Assembly: GCA_022818135.1 (NCBI GenBank)
Contig: JAFMSR010000010.1
Location: 29,197,618-29,261,617, forward strand
Source: Saxidomus purpurata
Taxonomy: Eukaryota; Mollusca; Bivalvia; Venerida; Veneridae
Reading direction: 5' to 3'
Length of the DNA stretch: 64,000 nt
Shown: in pieces, positions 1 through 12,800 of the stretch
Layout: each line of letters opens with the position of its first letter
Numbering within the stretch: position 1 is the stretch's first letter
The notes under the pieces: generated by a model
What the model saw: the letters and a program-made list of their open reading frames with translations, nothing else
Told to the model about the DNA's origin: nothing
Databases searched by the model: none
Translations under genes and position numbers: made by a program

Positions 1-436
1 AAGACTGGTGGGAAGTTGTTGTAGAATTCAATTGTATTTTCAAACTTCAACAGGTTATTTTTACAAGCGAACAGTTTACCTAAACGTTCCTCGTTCTTCT
101 TGAGAAGAACCAGTACTATTCTTCATAAGAAACTGCCAATTTTCACACACTTAGGAACACAGTCTATAGCAGGGCTTGAAACCATGAACCTAAATCGAGA
201 GGTTATAGTGATTTCAAATCAACAACTCTATATATAACCTCTTGACTACTGAGACAGACACAGGCCTTACTTGCCATGGACATTTTTAAGGGTGCTGGAA
301 AAGGAATAAAATATATTAGTGTCATATGCAATAGTGTTATCACAGACAAGGCCCTTTTAAAAGATTTCAAGCGTTGACTTTCAGAACTTTTGAAAGTCTT
401 CAAAGTATATTCCATGCTTTAAGTGCATATACCCTA

Positions 437-442
437 TTTATT
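437..442 (-). terminator. Candidate poly(A) signal of the MEIOSIN-like gene
   Basis: AATAAA on the minus strand about 160 nt beyond the stop codon. It is the nearest canonical hexamer seen. Cleavage site not determined. Confidence 0.4.
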
Positions 443-599
443 TAAAATACACAATACTGGGTATCTAAGTTTGACAAGTGCACTTCAGCAAGAATTTACT
501 TTGGAAGCGTAAATGTTTGTTGAGTATTACTTTTTGAGTGGGTTGACTCAAAAATTTAAGACAAATTAAAACAAATTTCCTTAAGTTACGACATAATTT

Positions 600-825
600 T
601 TACAAACCTAAGCATTCCTTATCGAGCGGTTTCAGATCAATACTCAAGAGATCAGCGGAAAGGTCGTTAGAATCTTCAGACTGGTCCAAGGAAGCCATCC
701 GTGCGTACAGGGCACGGTCCTCTGCCTCTAGCTTCTCCCACATGTGTGCAGTGTTCAAAACCATCTCAGACTGGCTGTAGTCTGGGTCCATCAGTGCTGC
801 ACTATGTTGGTGAAACAACAAATAA
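600..825 (-). CDS. MEIOSIN-like exon 11 (HMG-box-like C-terminus, stop)
   Basis: Acceptor ctgtatatttcag|TTATT; 226 nt ending in TAA at 602-600. Contains LLFHQHSAALMDPDYSQSE followed by MWEKLEAEDRALYARMA. The W-x-x-L-x-x-E-[DE]-[KR]-x-x-Y-x-x-x-A series is the signature of HMG-box helices 2-3. The tail is acidic (DQSEDSNDLSADLLSIDL). Confidence 0.85.
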
Positions 826-3800
826 CTGAAATATACAGAAAATTTGTCTAATTCACATTGTACAATGATCACTTTACATTTCAAACAACTTGTAGCATTT
901 GTATAATCAAGAAAGATGCTTTACCAGCTGAACTGATCATTAATTTATGTTACTATACAAAAAATAGGTGGAACACATCAAGTCAAGTAAAGTTTTTATC
1001 TTTGATCTAACAACCATCATTAATTTTTGTAAGAAAAGCATTCTTAACATTGCTTTTTCAAATGCAAAGTACATGTTGAAGAAAATATTTTGAGCGCCTG
1101 CAATGATTAAGAAATATTTACTGGCAACGCTTTTTTGTTATTTATTTATTCTATCCCAAAATTCAATATTATGTATGTGAATATGTAAAGCATGCATTAA
1201 ATAAGACAAAATATCACACAGATAACTGTAGCAGGAGTATGGGGTTTACTTCGCAGTGATTTTCTCCCTTGTGTATATATACTCAATATCTCTAAGATGT
1301 AATGCTCACTTGTCTATCATTTGATTTTGAAAGCAACATTTATTGTTCATCATAAGCTGAATGGTCATAGACCAAGATGTTGATGTTATAATGCTTAAAT
1401 TTTTTTGGCAATTATCTGTTGAATCTAAGATCATTGTAAGAGTTTTAAAATCTAAAATTTGACACAAGATGGCTTCATGCAATATTGTTGAACAAACTGA
1501 CTTTTATGGACACAAAGTGATAAACTTATAAAATATTATCCACTCCAGCAGTGTTCATTGTCCCTGTCAAGCCAAATTCCAGCTAAATAAATTCAATGGA
1601 TCTTAAAAACTACAGTAAACACTGTGTATAATGACTCCAGATAATAGCGAAATTCACGATTTATATAAGAAACAAATTTTCTTGGCCCAGTTCTTTTCCT
1701 TCTTTATTTTAAATGAAAATGCTATATGGATATCATGAGCACATTCTTGATATAAGGAACAAATCTAAATGGTCCCTAGGAGTTTGTTATATACAGTGTT
1801 TACTGTAAATGTTTTTTGATTGGTTCATGGATTTTCGAGTTTACAAAAGTTTAAACTTTGTAGTAATTTCAGTCTGCCTTTAACCTGCATGCTTACCCAT
1901 CAAACTCTAGACAACTCTTGTCTGTTGTAGGCACTGTCTGATCTTGGCTAGACTCATAATCCCTGAAATACAGTCATTATATATCATATTATAAAGCAGT
2001 CTATTGAACAGTTTGAAGGTGCCATATATTTATGCTGAGTGGTTACATGGAGATTCACCAAACTGTAGGACAGCAGCAGACGACAGACATAGTGATTCCG
2101 CCTAAAGCAAAACTTCATTTCGTACAGTAGAAAATCCTACTGTTGGACACCTTATATGGACAAATCTGTGTTTAAGATCACCTTCAAATAAAGACCACCC
2201 TGTGAAATAATGACCAGGAAAAATAGCTCAATGCACACTGTATATCTACATTAGAATCATCAGTGAACAAAGACCACCTCTTAACATGGACTACTTTAGT
2301 TGTGTCAATTTACAAAATCTTGTCAGTCAATTTGAGCTTCTGTAACATGAAACATTATTGACAGTATGCCCCCCCCCCTCCCCCACCAAAAAAAAATATA
2401 TATGATTCTGGTCTCCCAACCAACATACTTTTTATTGCCGACTACAAACAGTTTCTGTAAGAGGTTCAAAAGACCAATTTTCAAGTGTTTTAAGAGCAAA
2501 AAATACAAAAGAAACAGAAAAGATGAATGAAAAATCTCTGCACACTGATGGACCTTAAATTTTTTCTGGCTAGGAGAACGGGAAAAAACACACTTTTCCA
2601 GTCTAGTAAAGTATGTGTGAGGCTACTTCTTACAGTTGTTTTTTTTCCAGCGTTTAAAAGCTGAATAACCTGGCATTTAACCTACTTTTGGGATCAATCA
2701 AATGTTACGAATAGAAATGCGGTGAATGTAATTTGTATACGACCCTCTTCTTAAAACAGACTGCCATTCATGTATACAGTGTCCGCCTTTTTATGCTGTA
2801 AATGATATTCTAGAAAGGTTAATGGTGTAGATTGGAATATCAGGCTCTCGGGTATCTTATTCGCCTCAACGCTGTTTATCTTTTTTAAAGATACTTTGTA
2901 CAATAAGCTCAATTTACAAATATCAGATGTTATGCTTCCACCTTTACCAGAAACCTACATATTTTAAGTACACATATTGTGCTGTTTAACCATCAAAGGT
3001 TATGAGAGTTAATCTGAGCATTGACAATCATCACATTGATCAATTGTGTACCTTCTACCATGTTTTCTATTCATGCTCATTTAAAGCCATATCCATTAAT
3101 TCACTTCAATACTTTCCCATATATCTACACAATAGAAGAAAGCATTAGGATGAGATTTTAATGGGAAATTGATTACTGTACCAAAGCCGATTACTGGCAC
3201 ACCAGCTGACACCATTATATGATTGAGTTAGACAATTATCTTTATAAAAGAGCATTCTCACAATCTACACAAAGATGTAACTTTTGTACATTTGTTTTAA
3301 GCTTTTTTCCCCCCTGAAATTTATAAGTTTCTTTACCCAAATCAAACGGTTAGTGGGAACTATACAAGGGTCAGATTATGGTACTGTTGCTATCAGGTCA
3401 CACATACATGTATACTGTTGTGTCACATCACTCATATACTCACTGTCCTCACAGTATTGTGTCAAATCACTCATATTCTGTTACATACATATACTGTTGT
3501 GTCACAACACTAATTAATCTCATGTTGTGTCATGTCATACATGTACCGTAGTGTCAAACAGTTATATCATATCTTCTTATTCCAATAACTTTAGGAAGAA
3601 GTGCCTTATTGTAACCAGACTTGAGACATTGGTAGATCATATAGAAAGGCATGCTTTATATGCATTTGGGATCACTAGGGTCAATGTCACAAGATTATGA
3701 AGGTCATGAAAATTAGGTCAAATGTTCATCTCCCATGTCTGCTTAAAGCTGTAGTTACACAAATGCGTCAACTGTTATGTGTCTAAATTTGGTATCTGCT

Positions 3801-6800
3801 GTGACTGTAACTCCTAAACAGCTTTGCGAACAACCTTTGTAGGGGTTATAATTATAGGAGTATAGAAGCTTTGCATACATTTTATATCACATCTTCTTTC
3901 TCTTTAACAAAACAAGAAAAACTAGTTCTTCTTTGACAGCAAAAACATACAAAAATGCATACCTATCAAGTCTTCTCCTGACTTTTGTCTGAAGCGTTTT
4001 ACTAAGACAATTCCTGGCAGTATCTTCTTCAGTCTCACATCTGTTCATAAATGAATCTATCTTTAATACAAATTTTTATTTAACAAGAGCTGTCGCACAT
4101 TAGAGACAAATGCCCTAAAGCCGTATCTCGCAGTCTGTGATGTTGACTTTTAAGGTGTTTACCTGGTACTTGCGCAAGGCACTTTATCTCCATGTGCTGA
4201 ACATTTGTTTCAATTGATTTTGAAATTCTTCAATGTATAATAGAGTTACAATTCAGACATGAACATTGTGCAAATATACAGGTTTCTTAAACCACTTACT
4301 TCTAAGTGTGACCTTGACCTTTGAGTTAGGGTTGTGGATCTTGCACGTTACACATCATCATGATGTGCTGAATAGTTAAGTAATTTCAAAATCCTTCAAT
4401 TCATGGCAAAGTTACAGCCAAGACACAAATATCTGCATATAAACAAGATTCCCTAAGCATGACCTTAACCTTTGAGGTAGGGACATAGGTCTTATATGCA
4501 ACACATCGTCTTGATGTGCTAAACATTTCTGCCAAGTTTACCTAACAAGTGTTCCTAGGAAGAACCGCAGTACTAGATACCTTTCCTCCATAACAATTGC
4601 AAACACGGTCAGTAGCAGGGGCGTGAACTCATGACCCTCAAGAACAATCTCTATAATACTTGTATGAAATTAGCTATATTTATGGTAAGTTTGTCTCACC
4701 TGAGGTCAGGTGAGTCCGTGCTCTTGTCTGAAATTTGTTTCTCTGTTGTCTCCAACTCGTTAGAGGGTCTGTAATAAACAAACTTTACACGTAAATGGAA
4801 TATAGCATTTAAATACCAACCTAAATAATTCTAATACTATAGCACTTGTAAGGATCAAGTCTGGGACCCTTCAAACCTGAGACAAACGCCCTGCCACTGC
4901 ATTGTTTACAGCGGCTCCACAATTTATGAATTATTTATTCCTTGTCCTTGCTTGTAAAGAACAGTAGGAAAATCTGTCTTTTAATCATGTGCATATTGGA
5001 ATGTGAGAGCCGCCGTGGTGCAGTGGTAGTGCGTTCGAAGGGCCCCGGGTTCGGTCCCTACCATAGTCATGTCGGTAGTGTCCTTAGGCAAGACACAAAT
5101 AATTCCACATTGCCTCTCTCTCTTCTAGGTTGATTCCATCTGGAATGAGTCTCGAGAGCGATTAATCCAAGTTGTAAGAACTTGTTTCACAATCGAGAAT
5201 ACTTAAATTAGTATGAACTTAAAAACATTGGAACAGTCAAAGTGATACATTTTGTGCAACGTACCTTGGTGTATTATGGTCAGTACACAAAGGTTATTAA
5301 ATTAAATGTGTTTCATTATGTTCTTTGTAACAGTAACAATTCCTGTACAACATACAGCCAGCAAAGATTTTTGGCTTTAGTTTATTAAGCTTTCACCCAA
5401 ACAAGTTTGAAAGCTGTCTTGTCTACGATTGGCTAGAAGTAGGGTTAGATTCAAAACTGACCAATCAAAAGTGAAAGCCTACCCTACTGAAAATTCATAT
5501 GATATGAGATGGTGCTTTACATACACATAGAAGAATACAATAAAGTGCAATACCTGTCAGTGAAGTTTATGTCAAGGTCCATGCTGTCAATAGATTCTGT
5601 ACAGAGCAGACTGGCCACATCTTCTTCATCAGACAATTCAAAATATGCCACACCATTGAAACAACTTGCTGGAGTCTAAAAAACCAACACATAATGCCAA
5701 TTGATCAGCAGACGACCTAAATGTAAATTTTGAACAGGGCAAAATAAATGACCAGCTAGAGGTTGTTTTTTCACAAAAAAAGAATATGTCTCCCACCACT
5801 TAACACTGTAGGATAGACAGGTATGTGTGTCATGAATTAAAAACATTCGGAATACAACTTATTTTCATATGGCCTTCAAAAAATAAATGAAAAATTCTGC
5901 TAGGAATCAGTGAACCAGTTAACGCTGATGATATGCATAACAAAGCTTGGCACTGATCATTCATGTGAAGTTTGGCTGAAATCCACATAACAGTGTAAGA
6001 GGAGTTGCACAGACAAACTTAGGGTTAGGGTTAACAAAAAGGGACAAAAACTCTGCTAAGAATTAATGAACCGGAAAATGCCAACAATCTGCACAAGGCT
6101 CGACACTGATCATTCATGTGAAGTTTGGTTGAAATCCACCCTAGAGGTATAAGGAGTTAAGCAGTCAAACTTAGGGATAGAGTTGGCTTAGGGTTTAGGA
6201 AAAAGGCCAATAACTCTGCTAAGAATCATTGAACCAGCAATTGCCTATGATATGCATAACTACACATCAATGGTACTAAACATTTCTACCAAGTTTCAGT
6301 AAAATACATCCAGCCATGTAGGAGTTGCGAGTACACACTTTTGTGATTGACTGACAAACAGCACCAAATCGTTATGTAAGATAAGACCTTATACAAGACC
6401 TTGACCTTTGACCATTTTACTAGTCAGGTACACCAAGACCTTATCCTTTGACCAACCAACCTCAAATGCAATCTGGGGTCACCTACTCATCATGGCTACT
6501 CTCATAAAGTGTCAGGATCCTGCCCAAAGCCTTCTTGAATTATTATGAAAACAAAAGTACAGACTAGTCTATTTCTGAAATTCATTAAAGGGTTAAGGAA
6601 AGTATCATGCTTAATAAAAACAAATCTCCTTGGCCCATCACTTAATTACATTTTCTTACAGAGTGATGCGAGAAAGACTGCCAAATGGTACATTGATATA
6701 TGTCAGCATCAAAAGTGTTTTTTTTCTTGTCAGATTTAAACAAGCACTTGATCAATACCCCACATGATGACATCTAGCCCTCTGGCATTTTTTAAATGAG

Positions 6801-9800
6801 CCAACATCTTTTACAATTTCCTTTATGTACAATTTTTCCACTATCTTAAATAAAACATCTGTAAATACAATTCACTTAGGATATTGTGAAAGTAACACAG
6901 CCGACCAGTCCAATATTGTGTAAATTCATGCTTCCATAAAAGTATCATCAAAATCCAGCACGAGGTTAAAGAGATGAAGTTCGGAAAAGATTTCTTATTA
7001 ATTAACAGGCCCCTGTGACCTCGACATTCAAGGTAGAGACCATAACTTACAATATGCACAACTCGACTAAATCCAGTGAGGTGTTTTCAAGATGTAGCCA
7101 GGACAAGGTGTAGAGGATATGTTAAGGTAAGATTTCAAAAGGCAATAACTTCCCAAACAAGAGCTGTCCCTCCCAAGTGACGAATGCCCCCGAAAGAGGT
7201 GCCTCACAGTCTGTGTCCTCTCCATGTGCTCAATAAATGTGCTATGTAATTTTAAAATCCTTCCATGCATGACAGAGTAATCATGCATACAGTATTCCAT
7301 TACTTTAAACACTAAGTGTGACCTTGACCTTTGAGGTAGGGACTTGGGTCTTGCACGCGACACATCCGCTTGGTGTGCTAGACATTTGTGCACAGTTATT
7401 TTAAAACCTTCAAAGCATAATAAAGTTATAGTCCGGACACAAATGTATGCATATATACAGGATTCCATTACCTATAAACTCTAAGTGTGACCTTGACCTT
7501 TGTGGTAGGGATGTGGGTCAGCACGCGACGCGCCGTCTTGATGTGCTAGACATTTGTGCCAAATTAAAATCCTTCAAGGCATGACAAAGTTACAGTCCGG
7601 ACACGAAGTGTGCATATATGCTTATATAGAGGAATCCATTACCTTCAAACTCTAAGTATGACCTTGACCTTTGAGCTAGGGACGTGGGTCTTGCACGCGA
7701 CACATCGTCTTGATGTGCTAGACATTTGTGCCAAGTTATTTTAAAATCCTTCAATGCATGACAAAGTTACAGTCCGGACACGAATGTGTGCATATATGCT
7801 TATATGGAGGAATCCATTACCTTCAAACTCTAAGTATGACCTTGACCTTTGAGCTAGGGACGTGGGTCTTGCACGCGACACGTCGTCTTGATGTGCTAGA
7901 CATGTGTGCCTAGTTATTTTAAAATCCTTCAATGCATGACAAAGTTACGTCCGGACACGAATGTGTGCATATATAGAGGATTCCATAACCTTCATACTCC
8001 AAGTGTGACCTTCACCTTTGAGGTAGGGATGTGGGTCTTGCACGCGACACGTCGTCTTGATGTGCTAGACATGTGTGCCAAGTTATTTTAAAATCCTTCA
8101 ATGCATGACAAAGTTACAGTCCGGACACGAATTTGTAAGTGGGGACGCACGGACGGACGGTGCGATTTTAATATGCCACCCTTCGGGGGCATAAAAAAGC
8201 AACCTAGACACAAGGCACAACTAGGCGTAATAGTGATCACTCCTGTGAATTTTTGTCTAAATCCGGCCATAGGTTTTCAAGACAAAGCCCGGACAAGAAG
8301 TTGTATGGGGAGATAATGTAGACAGTGAATCACCTAGAGAGTCCCTTGGTAAAGCTATCTCTCTGCAGTTTTCTCAACTTCATCAGATCCACTTTCTACT
8401 ATACATTTAAAATAAACCTTATTGTCTGCATTGTAACCTTGATCAGCAAGTAAGAACTGATACTCATCAATATTCAAGAAGCTGTAGAATTGTTTACATT
8501 ACAAGGCATCATCAGAATCATGTTTGACAGACCATCACACCAACTGCCTGGACAGGTGATAAGCGCGATACCTGAATACCCCTAAACACCATCTTTGTAT
8601 CAGCATTCTAATGCCCAAAGTAAAATGTACTGCATTTTATCTTATACTATGATAGCTAAAACTGCTAAAAATGGCATTATTGCCAGATAACAGATGGAAA
8701 GAACAACGGTCAAGTCTGCTGAAATTTTATCCACATTAATAAACAAGTATTATAGCAACACAAATTAGAATTCATACCTCTGGGATGGACAGGCAACAGA
8801 GAGGAGAGCCAATGGTCGACTCTGCAGGAGTTCCTGGGAAGGTCATCATCGGATCGCTATTATCTATGCCGTATGGTAGCTTTACTGGTGTAAAACCACT
8901 AGCAGGTTGGCCAGACATCTTAGTACATGTTCCAGTGAAGGACTTTGTTGATGTGTGGTTACAATTTTCGCTCAATGTCTGTGAAGGCAAGTGGCTGGAT
9001 GTTTGTGCTGATGCTAGCAAAGACTTTCTGGAAGGTAACTTGGTCGACACAATTGGTGATTCAGTCAATGTCAGGTCCGATGGTGATGTTTGTGGTGATG
9101 TCTTACATGTCTGGGTAGATGTATGTGAAGTCTTTGTATTAGCTTGCAGACCGTTTCTCGACAGTAGGGAAACAGGCTTTAATTGTAAAGAAGTTGAACG
9201 AGGTCTGGAAAACTTGCTGCCAAATGGTAACTATAGAAATTATACAAGCAAATATTTCAAACTAAGCTTTGCGACGTCTTACTGTAGCTAAAACCAAAAT
9301 TTAGGAGATTAAATCTTTTCACAAGACATTATTATACTTCTATGTTTCAAATCACAGCTTGGAATAAAAACATATTACAAGATAATTTAATTTTGAGGAC
9401 TTATGTATAAAACCAAATGTTATTCTTTTATAACTTTACAATACAAATCACAAAAGTTAAAGAACCAAAAAATATGGCAAAATTAAAAAATATGGCAAAA
9501 ATCTTTTTTGGCAAAAGGACCCGACACGCACATGTATTTTATTTTTGGCCTTACCTGCTTGCAAGCTTTCAAAGTGCTGTTCCTCACACTGGTTGGTTTG
9601 CCAGTTTTCTCCTTTTTCTCCGATGTGCAAACAACAACTCCAGTTTTCAGAGAATGTTGTTTCTTAGCAGGTGTTTTATTCACTCTGCACATTCCAAAAT
9701 TTACATCTTCTACTGGGGTATTAAGAAGACTTTGAAGCTCACCTTCACTTGGTAAAGTAGTCTGAAACAGACAATGAAAGTCAGTGGGTGGTGGCCATAG

Positions 9801-12800
9801 CGTAAAATCTGAGAAGATTTTGATGAAAATGGAGGGCACACTGATGAAAGCTTGGGCATATATTGATGAAAATAAGAAAATACATTACATGCATGTACTG
9901 GTATGCAATTTTTTTTTTCTCAGTGTGTAACTCTTGTTCTCAAGCTTGATTGTTTCTTGGGAGTTTATGTTTTTTATCACTTTCAGAAAACGCACATGTA
10001 CCTGTTAAGGAGGTTTATTTAATAAATTTTGTGATTTCAGCTGCCGTGTAACCAACTATTTGACCGATTTCTTGTACCAGTACATTTCTCATTTCTGCAC
10101 AGAAATAGCTGTTTCCGATGACAAGGATTTTACGAGTGATTTTCTCTGTAATAGCTTAACAGACTGAACAGTAACAGTACATAAGAAATTTTATCCACAA
10201 TTAAGATTTTGTCTCTGCTGAAGCCGTGCCAAAGTGTAATATCAGATTCCTTCAAAAAACTCATAACTCAAGCTTTATTAACTTTATTTATCATAATTTA
10301 AGCTTTATTTCACTTTTCAGGTTAGCCATTATTATGCATGAAAAAGTATATAATTGAACGTTATTTCTAAAACCTTGCCTCACTATTTTTGTTAAAATTG
10401 ATATATTTTTTTGTCATTTGAAGTTGCCAATATCAGTAAATGTTAAAAATATGCTTAATTATAATTTGTTTTTCAACTGATTATTAACATTTTTTTTCAA
10501 TAAAATGGAAAAACTTATATCTCAGCTTTCTTGGATATGCAAGTTTAAACAAAACTGATTAACTAGAGAAAACACCAAAGTGTATTGTAACAACACGACC
10601 AAAGCAGGATAAGTTTAACTGTTTATTATTTAGACCAACGTTTCAGTGTCTTATAGAGCCTTCATCAGGGTGATTAGCTGATTGTACCCATCATGTTCTT
10701 CGTAACGGACTATTTTAACAGGTATTTCTTCAGAAAACATACTCTCATCAGGTCTTTTTAACATGTGGATAAAGTTTTAAGCCAAATAACGAGATACAAT
10801 TTTTTGGAACAAAAGCCACAATTTGTAAAAAAAGTGCTCCACCCCACTGACAATCAACTGTCCATTTCAGCCTAAAGGAACAAAAATCATGAATGATCTA
10901 GCTTTTCAGTACATTGCAACTTCCTTATAAAGCGTGTCAATATTATGCGAATTGTGGGTCTTGAATCCCAAAATCATATCAGACAGAATACCATTGTTTA
11001 GATACAAAAATAATGTTCGAAAACATAAATAAACAACACGACAGGTATTCAAGCACAAATAGGTGTTGATATTTATGGTGAACTAAACCATAAAATTAAA
11101 ACCCCAATAAAAAGAACTTCTGCTGGGCTTTATGAATTACAGCCATTTAATGAATTTTTTGTGAGTTAGGGGCCTTAATGTTTTCATGATATGAAAATTT
11201 TGGAGAGGAAATCCTTTCACTACAATGGACATGTTGTTCGACATAAATAAACTCGATGCCTAAGGAGAAACTGTCAAGTCCTTTCAGATATTTGTGCAAC
11301 CTTTACCTACGAGTTATGGGCTTGGGTGTTGAAGTTGACATACCATCTCATCAGGGCAAAAAAGTCAGTTCCAAATCCTTCTGATGCATGAGGCAGTTAG
11401 AGTCCAGACAGTTCATGTGTTCAATTTTTTACTTTAATCTCTATGCAAGACCTTAACCTTTAGGCTACATACCTAGAACTTGCGCAACACTACATTTCAA
11501 TAAATTGAGGCAATCATTTGTGCCACATCATTTCAAAATCCTGAAATGCAAGAGGGAAGAAAGGAAGGGTGGACAGACGGACGGACGTACACTAAAAACC
11601 ATTATGACAACAATGTCAAGCTTATTATGGGCAGACTTGACAAAATCTACATACTCATGTCCACTTTCTTACTTGAAGCTGAACACTGTGCACTTCACAG
11701 CCACACTCTTATTTGCATAAAATAAAAAATAAGAACACTCATTTTTTTTTTATTATCTCTTTTATTTATTATTGAACCAACCTAAACAATCATTTTATAT
11801 GGCTAACCACAAGATGTCAGAAATGCTGCTGTCACTTTAAACTTCTCTATTCTGAAAAGTTTGAAGCCCTAGGCCACAAGGGAGACTAGCCTAAGAGATT
11901 ATGACCATACTGTAACTACACTCCTAGAAATAAGTACAGTAAATCCTGTTGTATCCAGCATCCTTTGAGACCACTTAAAGGTCCATTACTAAGACCAAAT
12001 CGAAATTTTTTTTTAATCCTGAATTGTAACAGGCGTCTTCTCAGAAGGAAAATATGACATACCGCCATGAATGTAACCATACTGTGTTGAAAACTCGAGT
12101 TTAACGAAAGAATTGAGAAATTATATTTTGCACTTTCAAAAACGAAAGGTTTTCCAGTTTTCAAGTCTTTGTAATTTTCCAAAATTCTCACAGAAAGAGG
12201 CTGTAAATAGGTTGCATATGAATAAGCATGCTTGTTTTTAAATAAAGTTGAAAGAATTTCACTTTCAATGATCTGCAATGTGTTTTTCTGACTGTTTACA
12301 ACATGCAATAAAGCGAAAGCAGGACAAAAAGACCACCCAGGTCAATTTAAGGAAATACGAAAACATTCACTTGTTTTTCTGCTGCAGTATTTCAAACAGG
12401 GAAATACTCCACGGCTATTGTTAAGTTTCAGAAGCCAGTTTCAAACTGTATTTCCATGTTACAATTCCAGAAAATTCTATTTGGACTTAGTAATGGGCCT
12501 TTAATCGTGCCATTCAAAGTAGCTTACTTTCAACTGCAAATTGGGTAATTTTTGCATGATGAAAATTTTGCAATTCGAGTGCAGACAGCCTTATTCATGA
12601 ATTTTGAATTCTCTAATATTAGTTAATCTATCTGCAAAATGAATCTTTCATAAATTTTTAATTGATTTTGCTGGCAGAACGAAACTGTCCCCCTCCTTCG
12701 CCGATCGATTATTGTTTGTTAATGCTGAACAGTATACAAGAATGGTAATTCTGTGCAAAACCCATATTATATGTAATTCTGATACAGCCTTAACAGAATA

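Noticed and set aside
5006..5075. A genuine tRNA gene
   Set aside because: A- and B-boxes are present but no cloverleaf is evident, and a SINE body follows. The same applies to 13806, 21541, 27775, 29041, 31572, 46505 and 55565.
7067..8316. Several 60-133-codon ORFs
   Set aside because: All lie in the 170-bp tandem array, on both strands.
8785..9291. 168-codon plus-strand ORF
   Set aside because: It is the antisense shadow of MEIOSIN-like exon 6, which has splice sites and phase agreement on the minus strand.
10708..10760. Another hammerhead motif on the minus strand
   Set aside because: CTGATGAGAG is present but no GAAA at the right place and no stem I pairing.
11916..12308. 130-codon minus-strand ORF
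   Set aside because: Lies almost wholly in the TTAA MITE; no recognisable domain.
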